A stretch of DNA of 10,923 nucleotides from an uncultured Clostridia bacterium. Its GTDB lineage: Bacteria; Bacillota; Clostridia; TANB77; CAG-508. The stretch lies in contig CANQFW010000047.1 in assembly GCA_947599995.1 (NCBI GenBank), positions 1-10,923 on the forward strand, written 5' to 3'. The translations under genes and the position numbers were made by a program. A model generated the notes under the pieces. That model had not been told where the DNA came from, did not search any database, and saw only the letters and a program-made list of their open reading frames with translations. This document shows, one piece after another, positions 1 to 6,713 of this stretch (its first letter is position 1; every line of letters begins with the position of its first letter).

Positions 1-9
1 AATAATTCA

Positions 10-1071
10 ATGATTATTAAATATCAAAATACAGATAATGTATTAGAAGACGTTTGTTCTATCATAGATTCTGCGAAGAATTATGCATATCAATCAGTTA
101 ATATTGCATTAGTAGAAAGAAACTGGCTAATTGGATATAGGATTGCAGAAGAAGAATTAAAAGGAAATGATAGAGCAGATTATGGAATAGAAGTAATAAA
201 AAAATTATCTAAAGAACTTACAAAAGAATATGGTAAAGGCTTTGATAGAAGTAATTTGTATCGATTTTTAAGTTTTTACAAAAATTTTCCACAAATTGTC
301 GACGCACTGAGTCGACAATCTGGAATGTTGTTGTCTTGGACACATTATAGAACATTATTACAAGTTTTTGATAAACAAGCTAGAGATTGGTATGAAAAAG
401 AAGCTTTTGACCAAATGTGGAGTACTAGAACTTTGCAAAGAAATATTTCTTCACAATATTATTATAGACTATTGAAATCACAAGTCAAAGAGCCTGTAAT
501 TCAAGAAATGAAAGAAAAAAATAAAGAACATTATTTAATAAATAAACTAGAATTTGTAAAAAATCCAGTAATAGCAGAATTTCTTGGATATTCATTAGAT
601 AGCGAGTTTACTGAAACAGAATTAGAAACTAGCATAATAAACAATTTACAGAAATTTTTAATGGAGCTTGGAAAAGGTTATGCCTTTGTAGCAAGACAAC
701 AACATATTCATACAGAAAAGGAAGATTATTTTATTGACTTAGTATTCTATAATTATATTTTAAAATGCTTTGTGTTAATTGATTTGAAAACTAAAAAGAT
801 AACACATCAAGATGTTGGTCAAATGGATATGTATGTAAGAATGTATGATGAACTAAAAAAATCAAAAGAAGATAATCCTACAATTGGAATTTTATTATGT
901 TCAGAAACTGATAGCGATATAGCAAAATATTCTATTTTAAAAGGCAATGAGCAATTATTTGCAACAAAATATAAATTATATCTACCAACTGAAGAAGAAC
1001 TTAGAGCAGAAATAGAAAACCAAAAAACAATATTTAATTTACAACATGAAAAAGACAAAAATGAAGAATAA
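10..1071 (+). CDS. YhcG/DUF1016-type PDDEXK nuclease
   Basis: A 353-residue protein with the two-part layout of the YhcG (DUF1016) family. The N-terminal helical domain (about residues 10-155) carries the family stretches KKLSKELTKEYGKGF (64-78) and LLSWTHYRTLLQV (97-109). A C-terminal PDDEXK nuclease domain follows (about 170-340). Visible candidate catalytic residues are E206, D233 (in FIDLVFYN) and D248-L-K250, followed by QMDMYV (261-266). The usual ELK is DLK here, a conservative change. Family members are predicted DNases, often found near restriction-modification genes or mobile DNA; what this one cuts cannot be told from sequence. The frame is open to the left edge and no ribosome site is visible in the 9 bases before the ATG, but the N-terminus matches the family length. 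A terminator follows 9 bases after the stop, so it ends its transcription unit. The family call is firm, the cellular role is not. Confidence 0.9.
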   Translation: MIIKYQNTDNVLEDVCSIIDSAKNYAYQSVNIALVERNWLIGYRIAEEELKGNDRADYGIEVIKKLSKELTKEYGKGFDRSNLYRFLSFYKNFPQIVDALSRQSGMLLSWTHYRTLLQVFDKQARDWYEKEAFDQMWSTRTLQRNISSQYYYRLLKSQVKEPVIQEMKEKNKEHYLINKLEFVKNPVIAEFLGYSLDSEFTETELETSIINNLQKFLMELGKGYAFVARQQHIHTEKEDYFIDLVFYNYILKCFVLIDLKTKKITHQDVGQMDMYVRMYDELKKSKEDNPTIGILLCSETDSDIAKYSILKGNEQLFATKYKLYLPTEEELRAEIENQKTIFNLQHEKDKNEE

Positions 1072-1080
1072 TAAAATTAT

Positions 1081-1120
1081 TGAGAAATCCCAATAAGAAA
1101 GGATTTCTCATTTTAGTTTT
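1081..1120 (+). terminator. Rho-independent terminator after the nuclease gene
   Basis: A perfect 10-bp stem, TGAGAAATCC (1081-1090) with GGATTTCTCA (1101-1110), has a 10-base loop and is followed by TTTTAGTTTT. It starts 9 bases after the nuclease stop codon. On the opposite strand the same hairpin is followed by ATAATTTTATTATT, so it could also stop transcription coming through the minus-strand fragment beside it. Confidence 0.85.
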
Positions 1121-1275
1121 AACAGTATATAAATTCTTTATATATAATTTCTTCAATTGAATGCTTATAATTATTCATAAGTCCAGTCCATTTTAAAGGG
1201 TCAGTATTTTTCAAATTTTCATCAATAGGATTTTTTTCTAGCATTTGATTCATAAGTAGTTCAAGTCTTTTAGAA
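1119..1275 (-). pseudogene. C-terminal remnant resembling transposon protein TnpV
   Basis: Read on the minus strand, the frame ending at the TAA at 1121-1119 encodes about 50 residues. They contain KRLELLMNQM, then IDENLK, then DPLKWTGLMNNYKHSIEEII, ending FIYC. This follows the pattern I remember for the C-terminus of TnpV, a small protein of Tn4451-type clostridial transposons (L..L, I/V-x-E-x-LK, W-x-G-x-MNN, EEI, E-x-IY). Only that end survives. Upstream on the same strand the frame becomes a low-complexity run rich in Phe and Leu, with a stop at 1322-1320, and there is no start codon with a ribosome site. The product is therefore broken. It sits back to back with the nuclease gene across the shared hairpin, a scar of past mobile DNA. 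The match is from memory of the family and has not been aligned. Confidence 0.6.
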
Positions 1276-1540
1276 AAAGAAAATAAGAAAAGCTTGAGGA
1301 AAAAGTAATATGGAAAGTGTCAATTTTGGCACATTCCATAAATAATATATAAATTTATTATAAATATCAAAAAATGCTACAAATAAAGTCAAAGATTATT
1401 GCAAATAATGTGTCGAAATGTTACAATTAAATTGAGATGAATCAAATGAGAAGTAGATTAGAAAGTGTAAAGCCATAGTGAAGCTAAATTAAGTTATTAT
1501 CAAAGATTTCTTAAGATTTGATTTATAAGGTGAAAATGAT

Positions 1541-1615
1541 ATGAATCTAGGAGTAGAATCTGAAAATCTAGAAATATATTTTTTTGATTTCACATTAGAA
1601 CAGATATTATGTTGA
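1541..1615 (+). CDS. possible 24-residue small protein or gene fragment
   Basis: An ATG at 1541 is preceded at an 8-base distance by AGGTGA (1528-1533), a six-base match to the anti-Shine-Dalgarno. The frame runs 24 codons to TGA at 1613-1615. The product is acidic at first and then aromatic and hydrophobic (EIYFFDFTLEQIL, residues 11-23). The good ribosome site is the only real support; length and composition prove nothing. It could be the surviving start of a larger gene lost with the neighbouring mobile element, or chance. No function is recognised. Confidence 0.25.
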   Translation: MNLGVESENLEIYFFDFTLEQILC

Positions 1616-1647
1616 ATATTAATAATTAAAAATATTGTTATAAATAG

Positions 1648-1676
1648 TTTAAATTTTTGCAAACATATGATAATAT
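1648..1676 (+). promoter_or_regulatory. putative promoter of the transglutaminase-like gene
   Basis: TTTAAA (1648-1653) and TAATAT (1671-1676) are 17 bases apart, with a TG one base before the -10 (1668-1669), as in extended -10 promoters. The -35 is weak and the region is AT-rich throughout, so chance is a real possibility. It lies 47 bases before the start codon at 1723. Confidence 0.35.
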
Positions 1677-1722
1677 AAACATAATGAAAGATAAAAATTG
1701 TATACACAAATAAGGGGGAGCA

Positions 1723-3804
1723 ATGAACGCTCAAGATTTAAGAAATTTATTAGAACAATCCGACGATAAATTAAGTATATTTGGGAGTAGAGAAACATTA
1801 AATAAATATAAGTTCAATGCAATAGAACTTTTTGATTTAATTAGTGATTTTTTGAGTGATGAAGAGAAATTGAAATTGTTTGAATATTCGCATTTTATGC
1901 AATATAATGCCAAGGTAAAAGGTGGAATAATTGGTCTTGTTTCGGATGAGAATATAGTATTGCAAATGATGAATAATGATAAAATTATGAATGGTTTCGA
2001 AAGTTATCAAATATCGAATATTATAAAAAAGTTGAGTGATAATGTAAAACAACAATTATTATATAATCAAGAATTTATAAAAAAATATAAAATTGCTAAT
2101 ATTCAACTAAAGAATATTGTATCAAGTTTAAGTGAAAATGAAGAATCAAAAATATTAATGGATATAGATTTAATTAAAAATAAATTACATTTAACAGATT
2201 TTCAAATTATAGACTTAGTAAAAGGATTATCAAGTGAAGAAGAAAAAGATAAAGTAATAGGAATATATAAATTTGCGAATCATCAGAAAATTGAAATATT
2301 AAAGACGTATTGTAATAGTCATAAATTAGATATATTAATGAAGGAAAAAGACTTTAGTAGATCTAATATTACTAGTATATTACAAACATTAGATATTAAA
2401 ACTTTGAGTAAATTTTTAGTAGAACATAAAAAATTTTGTAGTGAAAAAGGATTGCATCCTTATGAAATTATACATGAATTAGATAGCAAACAGCAAAAAG
2501 AATTTGTAGAAAATTTAGAAAACATTGATTTAACATTAAGTGAAAAAAGAGAAATATTAGCTATGCTAAAAACAGATGTTAAACAGAGCATTGATACAAC
2601 AAACTTACCAGAAGAATGTAAATCAGCACTTAGTATACAAACAACAGAATATGGTACAGTTATTTTGGATTTAGAAAGAAATTTAGAAGACTATCGTGGA
2701 TTGGATAATTTTATCAGTATAAATCCTGAAGAATTTACGGAACAACAAAGAGCTAAATTTATAAAACTTTGCGATATTTGTCCTCATTTGAAAGTATATA
2801 GTAGACTAGATGATACTGTAACATATAATTCAAATGCTACAGAATATAAAGAAGCAGAAGAATGGATAAATTCAATAATCGATAATCTAAATCCAGAATA
2901 TTCAAAAGCGCAAAAAATGGCGGTAATAGATTACGAAATAGGGAAAAAAATAAGTTATAGTCCTGACTTTGGAACTGAAGTATTTAATAGTGCAGATTCT
3001 AGAGCTTTGTGGAAAATAATTAGTTCTGGTTATGGTGTTTGTAATGGAATATCAAAAGTAGAACAATATATGCTTAATAGAGTTGGCATAGAAAGTGAAA
3101 TTATAGGTAGTGACACACATGCATTCTTAAAAATTAAGAATATTGAACTTCCACTAGCAAATGGAGAAATTGCAAAGGGAAATACTATACTAGATCCAAC
3201 ATGGAATTTGGCAAGTCATAGATTTAATGCAAAGCCGGATAATTTTTGTGTAAGTTATGAACAAGCAAGAAAAAACGATATTGATATCAAAGGTAAAGAC
3301 CATAATTGTCATAAGAATGATGAACAATTGAAAGATGCAACTCTAAATTTAGATGAACAAAGCTTAAGAAAATTATTTACAAGTGTTGGTTTGGCAGATA
3401 GAGATGGTCAATTTCCAATAAAAGATTTAATAGAAAAATCAGAACTATTAGATGAGTTTTATGCAAATCAACCAGAACAAAATATTAGTAAACAATTTTT
3501 ATTACTAAAGCAGGCTTGCCCAGAATTTACAACCTGTCAAAATTCAAGTATGAGCATTTTAAATGATATACTCTTAAGTAATAAAAATTTGAATTTTAAT
3601 AAATGTGTTGTAAATAGAGTATATAATAGGGAAGACAAAGAGAAAATACCGGTTATATATGTTTATATTGATTCAAACGAATTAGGAAAGAGATTTTACT
3701 TTGCTAATAAGGATGAAGGAAGGTTTATAGAAGTTCCTCAAGAGATATTTAAAAAACAATATGAATGTTATGAAGAAGATTTAAAAATGAATGAACGGTA
3801 TTAG
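1723..3804 (+). CDS. helical-repeat protein with transglutaminase-like domain
   Basis: A 693-residue protein of unknown function. Residues about 28-285 form a run of roughly eight degenerate helical repeats of about 28-33 residues (pattern I-x-x-I-[IV]-x-x-L-S-x-x-x-K-x-x-L-L, e.g. ISNIIKKLSDNVKQQLL and LKNIVSSLSENEESKIL). Residues about 375-500 look like a transglutaminase-like cysteine-protease fold: C440 in GYGVCNG, H466 in DTHAFLKI and D491 in ILDPTWN give a Cys-His-Asp triad with natural spacing (26 and 25 residues). About 190 residues of unassigned sequence follow. No signal peptide or membrane segment is visible, so the protein is probably cytoplasmic. Members of this fold include proteases, amidases and cross-linking enzymes; the substrate is unknown, and the repeats may bind a partner. 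The start has the strong site AAGGGGGAG (1712-1720). The stop lies inside the next short frame, suggesting coupled translation. The domain call is fairly sure, the function open. Confidence 0.75.
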   Translation: MNAQDLRNLLEQSDDKLSIFGSRETLNKYKFNAIELFDLISDFLSDEEKLKLFEYSHFMQYNAKVKGGIIGLVSDENIVLQMMNNDKIMNGFESYQISNIIKKLSDNVKQQLLYNQEFIKKYKIANIQLKNIVSSLSENEESKILMDIDLIKNKLHLTDFQIIDLVKGLSSEEEKDKVIGIYKFANHQKIEILKTYCNSHKLDILMKEKDFSRSNITSILQTLDIKTLSKFLVEHKKFCSEKGLHPYEIIHELDSKQQKEFVENLENIDLTLSEKREILAMLKTDVKQSIDTTNLPEECKSALSIQTTEYGTVILDLERNLEDYRGLDNFISINPEEFTEQQRAKFIKLCDICPHLKVYSRLDDTVTYNSNATEYKEAEEWINSIIDNLNPEYSKAQKMAVIDYEIGKKISYSPDFGTEVFNSADSRALWKIISSGYGVCNGISKVEQYMLNRVGIESEIIGSDTHAFLKIKNIELPLANGEIAKGNTILDPTWNLASHRFNAKPDNFCVSYEQARKNDIDIKGKDHNCHKNDEQLKDATLNLDEQSLRKLFTSVGLADRDGQFPIKDLIEKSELLDEFYANQPEQNISKQFLLLKQACPEFTTCQNSSMSILNDILLSNKNLNFNKCVVNRVYNREDKEKIPVIYVYIDSNELGKRFYFANKDEGRFIEVPQEIFKKQYECYEEDLKMNERY

Positions 3805-3895
3805 ACCATGGGAAACTAAAGAGCAATCAAAAGAAGATATAGATTTATCAAAGAGCTCTGGTAAAATAATAGCTGAGCAGGGGGAAGAAAGATGA
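3791..3895 (+). CDS. 34-residue overlapping small protein
   Basis: A 34-codon frame begins at ATG 3791, inside the last 14 bases of the 693-residue gene. It ends at TGA 3893-3895, overlapping the ATG of the following gene in an ATGA junction. The product begins MNGIRPWETKEQ, is hydrophilic and probably disordered. There is no good ribosome site of its own; translation would depend on ribosomes ending at 3804. Filling exactly the space between two genes, with overlaps at both ends, is the signature of a coupled cistron. Alternatively it is a C-terminal extension of the upstream protein, separated by a frameshift, since both frames read Met-Asn at the junction (ATGAATGAAC). No family is recognised. 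Confidence 0.45.
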   Translation: MNGIRPWETKEQSKEDIDLSKSSGKIIAEQGEER

Positions 3896-4116
3896 ATATT
3901 ATAAGGAAAATGATTTTATGGATAAAAAATATATTTATTAAACAAGATGAAGTTAAAAAATTAGTAGAACCTAAAATTATAGTAAAGGAAGATAAGAAAC
4001 ATAGTTTTATTGAATCCTTAAAAATAACTACCACAGAAAAAACAACAAACAAAAGAATTGAAACATTAATTTGTGATGGCGATGGACTAGGAATACGAAA
4101 AAAGATAACTTGTTAA
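3892..4116 (+). CDS. small basic protein of unknown function
   Basis: A 74-residue protein with a strong ribosome site (AGGGGGAAG, 3879-3887) placed correctly before ATG 3892. Residues 1-18 form a hydrophobic, basic stretch (IRKMILWIKNIFIK) that could be an amphipathic membrane-surface helix rather than a full membrane span. The middle is rich in Lys and Glu. The end reads ETLICDGDGLGIRKKITC, with Cys at 61 and at the very last position, 74; the DGDGLGI stretch looks like a conserved tail, though I cannot name a family. It is the last gene of the unit with the transglutaminase-like protein and is followed by a hairpin. It may be a partner or membrane anchor for the large protein; that is inference from position only. 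Confidence 0.7.
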   Translation: MNIIRKMILWIKNIFIKQDEVKKLVEPKIIVKEDKKHSFIESLKITTTEKTTNKRIETLICDGDGLGIRKKITC

Positions 4117-4127
4117 ATAGAAAGATA

Positions 4128-4163
4128 ATAGCAGAGTTGTTTAACTCTGCTATAACTAATTTT
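4128..4163 (+). terminator. hairpin closing the transglutaminase-like unit
   Basis: A perfect 11-bp stem, ATAGCAGAGTT (4128-4138) with AACTCTGCTAT (4143-4153), has a GTTT loop and starts 11 bases after the stop at 4116. The following tract (AACTAATTTT) is only partly T-rich, so termination may be incomplete. Confidence 0.7.
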
Positions 4164-4188
4164 AGCAATAAATTAATTATCTTTATAA

Positions 4189-4206
4189 TTTTTTGGACCC
4201 AAAAAA
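4189..4206. repeat. inverted repeat beside the -35, possible operator
   Basis: TTTTTTGG (4189-4196) and CCAAAAAA (4199-4206) are perfect inverted 8-mers with a 2-base centre. The repeat ends two bases before the -35 at 4209, a usual place for an activator or repressor site. The GG/CC core is unusual in such AT-rich sequence. A pure A/T arm is easily made by chance, and no known regulator site is recognised. Confidence 0.35.
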
Positions 4207-4208
4207 CT

Positions 4209-4237
4209 TTGACTTTATAATATAAAAATAGTATAAT
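4209..4237 (+). promoter_or_regulatory. near-consensus promoter for the uracil-DNA glycosylase gene
   Basis: TTGACT (4209-4214) and TATAAT (4232-4237) are separated by exactly 17 bases: one mismatch in the -35 and a perfect -10 for the housekeeping sigma factor. It lies after the preceding hairpin and 37 bases before the start codon at 4275, so the gene has its own promoter. Confidence 0.8.
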
Positions 4238-4274
4238 AATATATGATTAATTCAATAATAAACGGAGAAACAAT

Positions 4275-4838
4275 ATGTACGAAAATATAGAAGAATTAAA
4301 AGCAAAAGTAGATGCATGTAAAAATTGTAAATTAAGTAGCACAAGAAAACATACTGTATTTGGAGAAGGAAATATTAAAGCAGAAGTAATGTTTATAGGT
4401 GAAGGGCCCGGAGGGGATGAAGATCTTCAAGGAAGGCCATTTGTTGGAAAAGCAGGTAAACTTATGAACAATGCATTTGATGTTGTAGGAATAAAAAGAG
4501 AGGATGTTTATATTGCAAATATTGTAAAATGCAGGCCACCTCACAACAGAGACCCTGAACAAGATGAGATTGGATTCTGTATAAATTATCTAAGAAATCA
4601 AGTAATTATAATAAAACCTAAAATAATAGTTTTATTAGGGAGAATATCACTTCAAACAATACTTGGAAAGGAAAAGATGATTTCGAAATCAAGAGGGATC
4701 TGGCAAGAAAAAAGAGGAATACTATATATGCCTACATGGCATCCAGCTGCTCTTTTAAGAGATGAGACCAAAAAGGTTGATTTTATTTATGATTTAAAAC
4801 AGGTAGTAAATAAACTAAAAGAAATAGAAAAAAATTAG
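4275..4838 (+). CDS. family 4 uracil-DNA glycosylase ([4Fe-4S])
   Basis: A 187-residue DNA repair enzyme that removes uracil from DNA, starting base excision repair. Family 4 hallmarks are all visible: cluster cysteines C15, C18, C86 and C102; the active-site stretch GEGPGGDEDLQGRPFVG (42-58); VKCRPPHNRDP (84-94); and the C-terminal WHPAALLR (155-162), where H156 is the conserved histidine of the TWHPA/TFHPA motif. The length fits the short bacterial and archaeal members. The iron-sulfur cluster fits an anaerobe. The start has GGAG (4264-4267) at a 7-base distance. The gene has its own strong promoter at 4209-4237. It is most likely transcribed alone, since 131 bases and a weak hairpin separate it from the next gene. 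No LexA-like GAAC-N-GTTC site was found near it. Confidence 0.95.
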   Translation: MYENIEELKAKVDACKNCKLSSTRKHTVFGEGNIKAEVMFIGEGPGGDEDLQGRPFVGKAGKLMNNAFDVVGIKREDVYIANIVKCRPPHNRDPEQDEIGFCINYLRNQVIIIKPKIIVLLGRISLQTILGKEKMISKSRGIWQEKRGILYMPTWHPAALLRDETKKVDFIYDLKQVVNKLKEIEKN

Positions 4839-4842
4839 TTAA

Positions 4843-4877
4843 AATAGTAATAAACATTTTATGCTATTAATTTCTTA
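4843..4877 (+). terminator. weak hairpin after the glycosylase gene
   Basis: An imperfect, all-AT hairpin: AATAG (4843-4847) with CTATT (4864-4868), and an inner ATAAA (4850-4854) with TTTAT (4858-4862). A T-rich tail (TTTCTT) follows. It is placed right after the stop codon, but is too weak to be sure. Confidence 0.3.
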
Positions 4878-4907
4878 TTACACCAATTTGTTTAAAAATA
4901 ATATAAT
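4878..4907 (+). promoter_or_regulatory. possible promoter of the GltD-like gene
   Basis: A perfect TATAAT (4902-4907) lies 18 bases after TTACAC (4878-4883), a poor -35. It sits in the 131-base gap before the GltD-like gene, where a promoter would be expected if the preceding hairpin works. Such -10 sequences arise easily in this composition. Confidence 0.3.
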
Positions 4908-4969
4908 TATCATTTAGAATTTAAAAAATAGAAAAAGTTATATTAAAAAAGAGGAGAAGATTTATATTT

Positions 4970-6238
4970 ATGGAAGAAGAAATAATGGAGAAATCAAATT
5001 ATTGTTTAAATTGTAAATTAAAGCCATGTTCGAATAAAGGATGTCCTTTAGGCAACAATATACCATTGTTTATAAATAAAATAAAAGAAGAAAGATATAA
5101 AGAAGCATACGAAACATTATGCGAGACGACTGTTTTACAGGCAATATGTGGAAGGATATGCCCACATAAAAAACAATGTGAGGGTGCATGTGTTAGGGGA
5201 ATAAAAGGAGAAGCAGTAAGCATAGGAGAGTTGGAAGCTTATATAGGAGATACTGCAATTAAGGAAAATTATGATATTCCATTTTCAATATATAGCCTAG
5301 AAGATGAAAAACTATCAAATAAAAAAGTTGCAATTGTTGGAGGAGGTCCAGCAGGTTTAACATGTGCAGCATTTTTAGCAAGGAAGAATATAAATGTTAC
5401 AATATATGAAAAATATGGTTATCTAGGAGGCTTACTTGTGCACGGAATTCCTGACTTTAGACTTCAGAAACAAATTGTAGAAGAAACTGTAAACAAAATT
5501 ATAAAATTAGGAATTAAAGTTAACTACAATATGGAGTTAGGCAGAAATTTATATTTGGAGGATTTAGAAAATAAGTATGACGCAATATTTCTATCTTTTG
5601 GCGCAAATAAATCTATAAAAATGGGAATTGAGGGAGAAAATCTTAAAGGTGTTTATGGTGGAAATGAACTTTTAGAATATAATTTACATCCCGACTACAA
5701 AGGAAAAACAATTGCAGTTATTGGTGGAGGAAATGTTGCAATGGATTCTGCTAGAACCATAAAAAGATTGGGGGCAAAAAGAGTAATTGTGGTATATAGA
5801 CGAAGCCAAAATGAAATGCCAGCTGAGGAAAAAGAATACTTAGATGCCAAAAATGAAAATATAGAGTTTCTATTTAAAACTAATATTGTTAAAATATTGG
5901 GAAATACAAAAGTAGAAAAAATAGAGTTAATTAAGACTGAGCTAATAAAAAAAGATGACGATAAAAGATTATCACCTATTGAAATAGAAGGAAGTAATTA
6001 CATAATAGAAGCAGATGGGGTAGTCATGGCACTGGGGTCAAAGACAGAGGATTTTGTTACAAATTTAAATTTAAAATTAAATAAATGGCAAAATATAGAA
6101 ATTGACGAATTTAGTAGAACTTCAAATGACAAAATATTTGCAGGCGGAGATCTAGTTGGATCAAAGCAAACTGTAGCATGGGCTGCAAAATCAGGAAGAG
6201 ATGCTGCCAAGAATATTATAAAATATTTAGAATGTTAA
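4970..6238 (+). CDS. GltD-like FAD/NAD(P)-dependent oxidoreductase
   Basis: A 422-residue flavoprotein of the glutamate synthase small-subunit (GltD) family. The N-terminal domain holds two cysteine sets for [4Fe-4S] clusters: C12, C15, C20, C25 and C60, C64, C70, C74. An FAD-binding Rossmann motif VGGGPAGL (123-130) follows, then the NAD(P)-binding motif IGGGNVAMDSART (251-263), and the closing FAD motif AGGDLVGSKQTV (391-402). In this family electrons pass from NAD(P)H through FAD and iron-sulfur clusters to a partner subunit. No glutamate synthase large subunit is encoded nearby, so it may serve a distant GltB, act as an NfnB-like transhydrogenase subunit, or use another acceptor. It is somewhat shorter than typical GltD. 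GAGGAG (4951-4956) is 13 bases from ATG 4970; an in-frame ATG at 4985 is possible and would keep all cysteines. The HD-domain gene follows after 16 bases, probably in one operon. Confidence 0.88.
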   Translation: MEEEIMEKSNYCLNCKLKPCSNKGCPLGNNIPLFINKIKEERYKEAYETLCETTVLQAICGRICPHKKQCEGACVRGIKGEAVSIGELEAYIGDTAIKENYDIPFSIYSLEDEKLSNKKVAIVGGGPAGLTCAAFLARKNINVTIYEKYGYLGGLLVHGIPDFRLQKQIVEETVNKIIKLGIKVNYNMELGRNLYLEDLENKYDAIFLSFGANKSIKMGIEGENLKGVYGGNELLEYNLHPDYKGKTIAVIGGGNVAMDSARTIKRLGAKRVIVVYRRSQNEMPAEEKEYLDAKNENIEFLFKTNIVKILGNTKVEKIELIKTELIKKDDDKRLSPIEIEGSNYIIEADGVVMALGSKTEDFVTNLNLKLNKWQNIEIDEFSRTSNDKIFAGGDLVGSKQTVAWAAKSGRDAAKNIIKYLEC

Positions 6239-6254
6239 TAAAAAGGTAAAGTAT

Positions 6255-6713
6255 ATGTGTACAGATAAAGATAAAATTTTTGCAGATAAAGAATATATGA
6301 ATATAATTAAAGATTTAATTATCAATGAAACAGTTTTAAAAATGAAAGAATATAGGCAACATTTTAATATTAGTTGTTTTGACCATTGCTTATTTGTTTC
6401 CTATAATTCTTATTTAATTTGTAAAAAACATAATTTAGACTATAAATCAGTTGCAAGAGCGGGATTGCTTCATGACCTGTTCTTATATGATTGGAGAAAA
6501 CGACAAAATGGAAGAAAAGGACATCATGCATTTACTCATGGAAACACCGCTTTAGAGAATGCAATGAAAATAACAAATTTAAATGAAAGGGAAAAGGATA
6601 TTATTAAGAAACACATGTGGCCGGTTACTTTAGATATTCCAAGGTATAAAGAAACTTTTGTAATTACATGTGTGGATAAAATTATTGCTATATTGGAAAG
6701 TCGTATTTTGTAG
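6255..6713 (+). CDS. HD-domain phosphohydrolase
   Basis: A 152-residue protein with the metal-binding pattern of the HD superfamily: H44 (FDHCLFVS), the doublet H73-D74 (GLLHDLFLYDW), histidines H91, H95 and H120 (KKHMWPVT), and D141 (CVDKI). HD proteins hydrolyse phosphate esters of nucleotides or related compounds; the substrate here cannot be told from the sequence. It matches a small stand-alone clostridial HD family with the KKHMWP stretch that I know only as uncharacterised. AAGG (6243-6246) lies 8 bases before the ATG. The gene is 16 bases after the GltD-like gene and 57 before lepA, with no terminator on either side, so it probably shares their transcript. It is soluble, with no membrane segment. 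Confidence 0.85.
   Translation: MCTDKDKIFADKEYMNIIKDLIINETVLKMKEYRQHFNISCFDHCLFVSYNSYLICKKHNLDYKSVARAGLLHDLFLYDWRKRQNGRKGHHAFTHGNTALENAMKITNLNEREKDIIKKHMWPVTLDIPRYKETFVITCVDKIIAILESRIL

Larger units (their letters stand above)
1276..1722. other. AT-rich gap without a clear gene
   Basis: About 450 bases, very AT-rich, between the TnpV-like scar and the transglutaminase-like gene. It holds one short candidate frame (1541-1615) and a putative promoter (1648-1676). Frames on the minus strand here are low in complexity, lack ribosome sites and show no recognisable family. I see no tRNA, riboswitch or repeat array. It may be decayed mobile DNA, given the scar beside it. Confidence 0.5.

Noticed and set aside
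295..319. Perfect 9-bp inverted repeat (ATTGTCGAC, then GTCGACAAT) inside the nuclease gene
   Set aside because: It lies in a coding stretch (QIVDALSRQS) that fits the family, so the symmetry is probably a product of codon choice. It is too short and alone to call a site.
1276..1722. Search of the long gap for a tRNA, riboswitch or CRISPR repeat
   Set aside because: No T-loop-like GTTCRA motif, no conserved riboswitch core and no repeated spacer pattern was seen.
1489..1734. Minus-strand frame of 81 codons across the gap and the start of the transglutaminase-like gene
   Set aside because: No ribosome site, low-complexity Ile/Phe-rich product, and it overlaps the ribosome site and start of a well-supported gene.
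3816..4052. Minus-strand frame of 78 codons opposite the two small genes
   Set aside because: Its hydrophobic Phe/Ile/Leu-rich product is what AT-rich, Lys-rich coding gives on the reverse strand. It has no ribosome site and no family.
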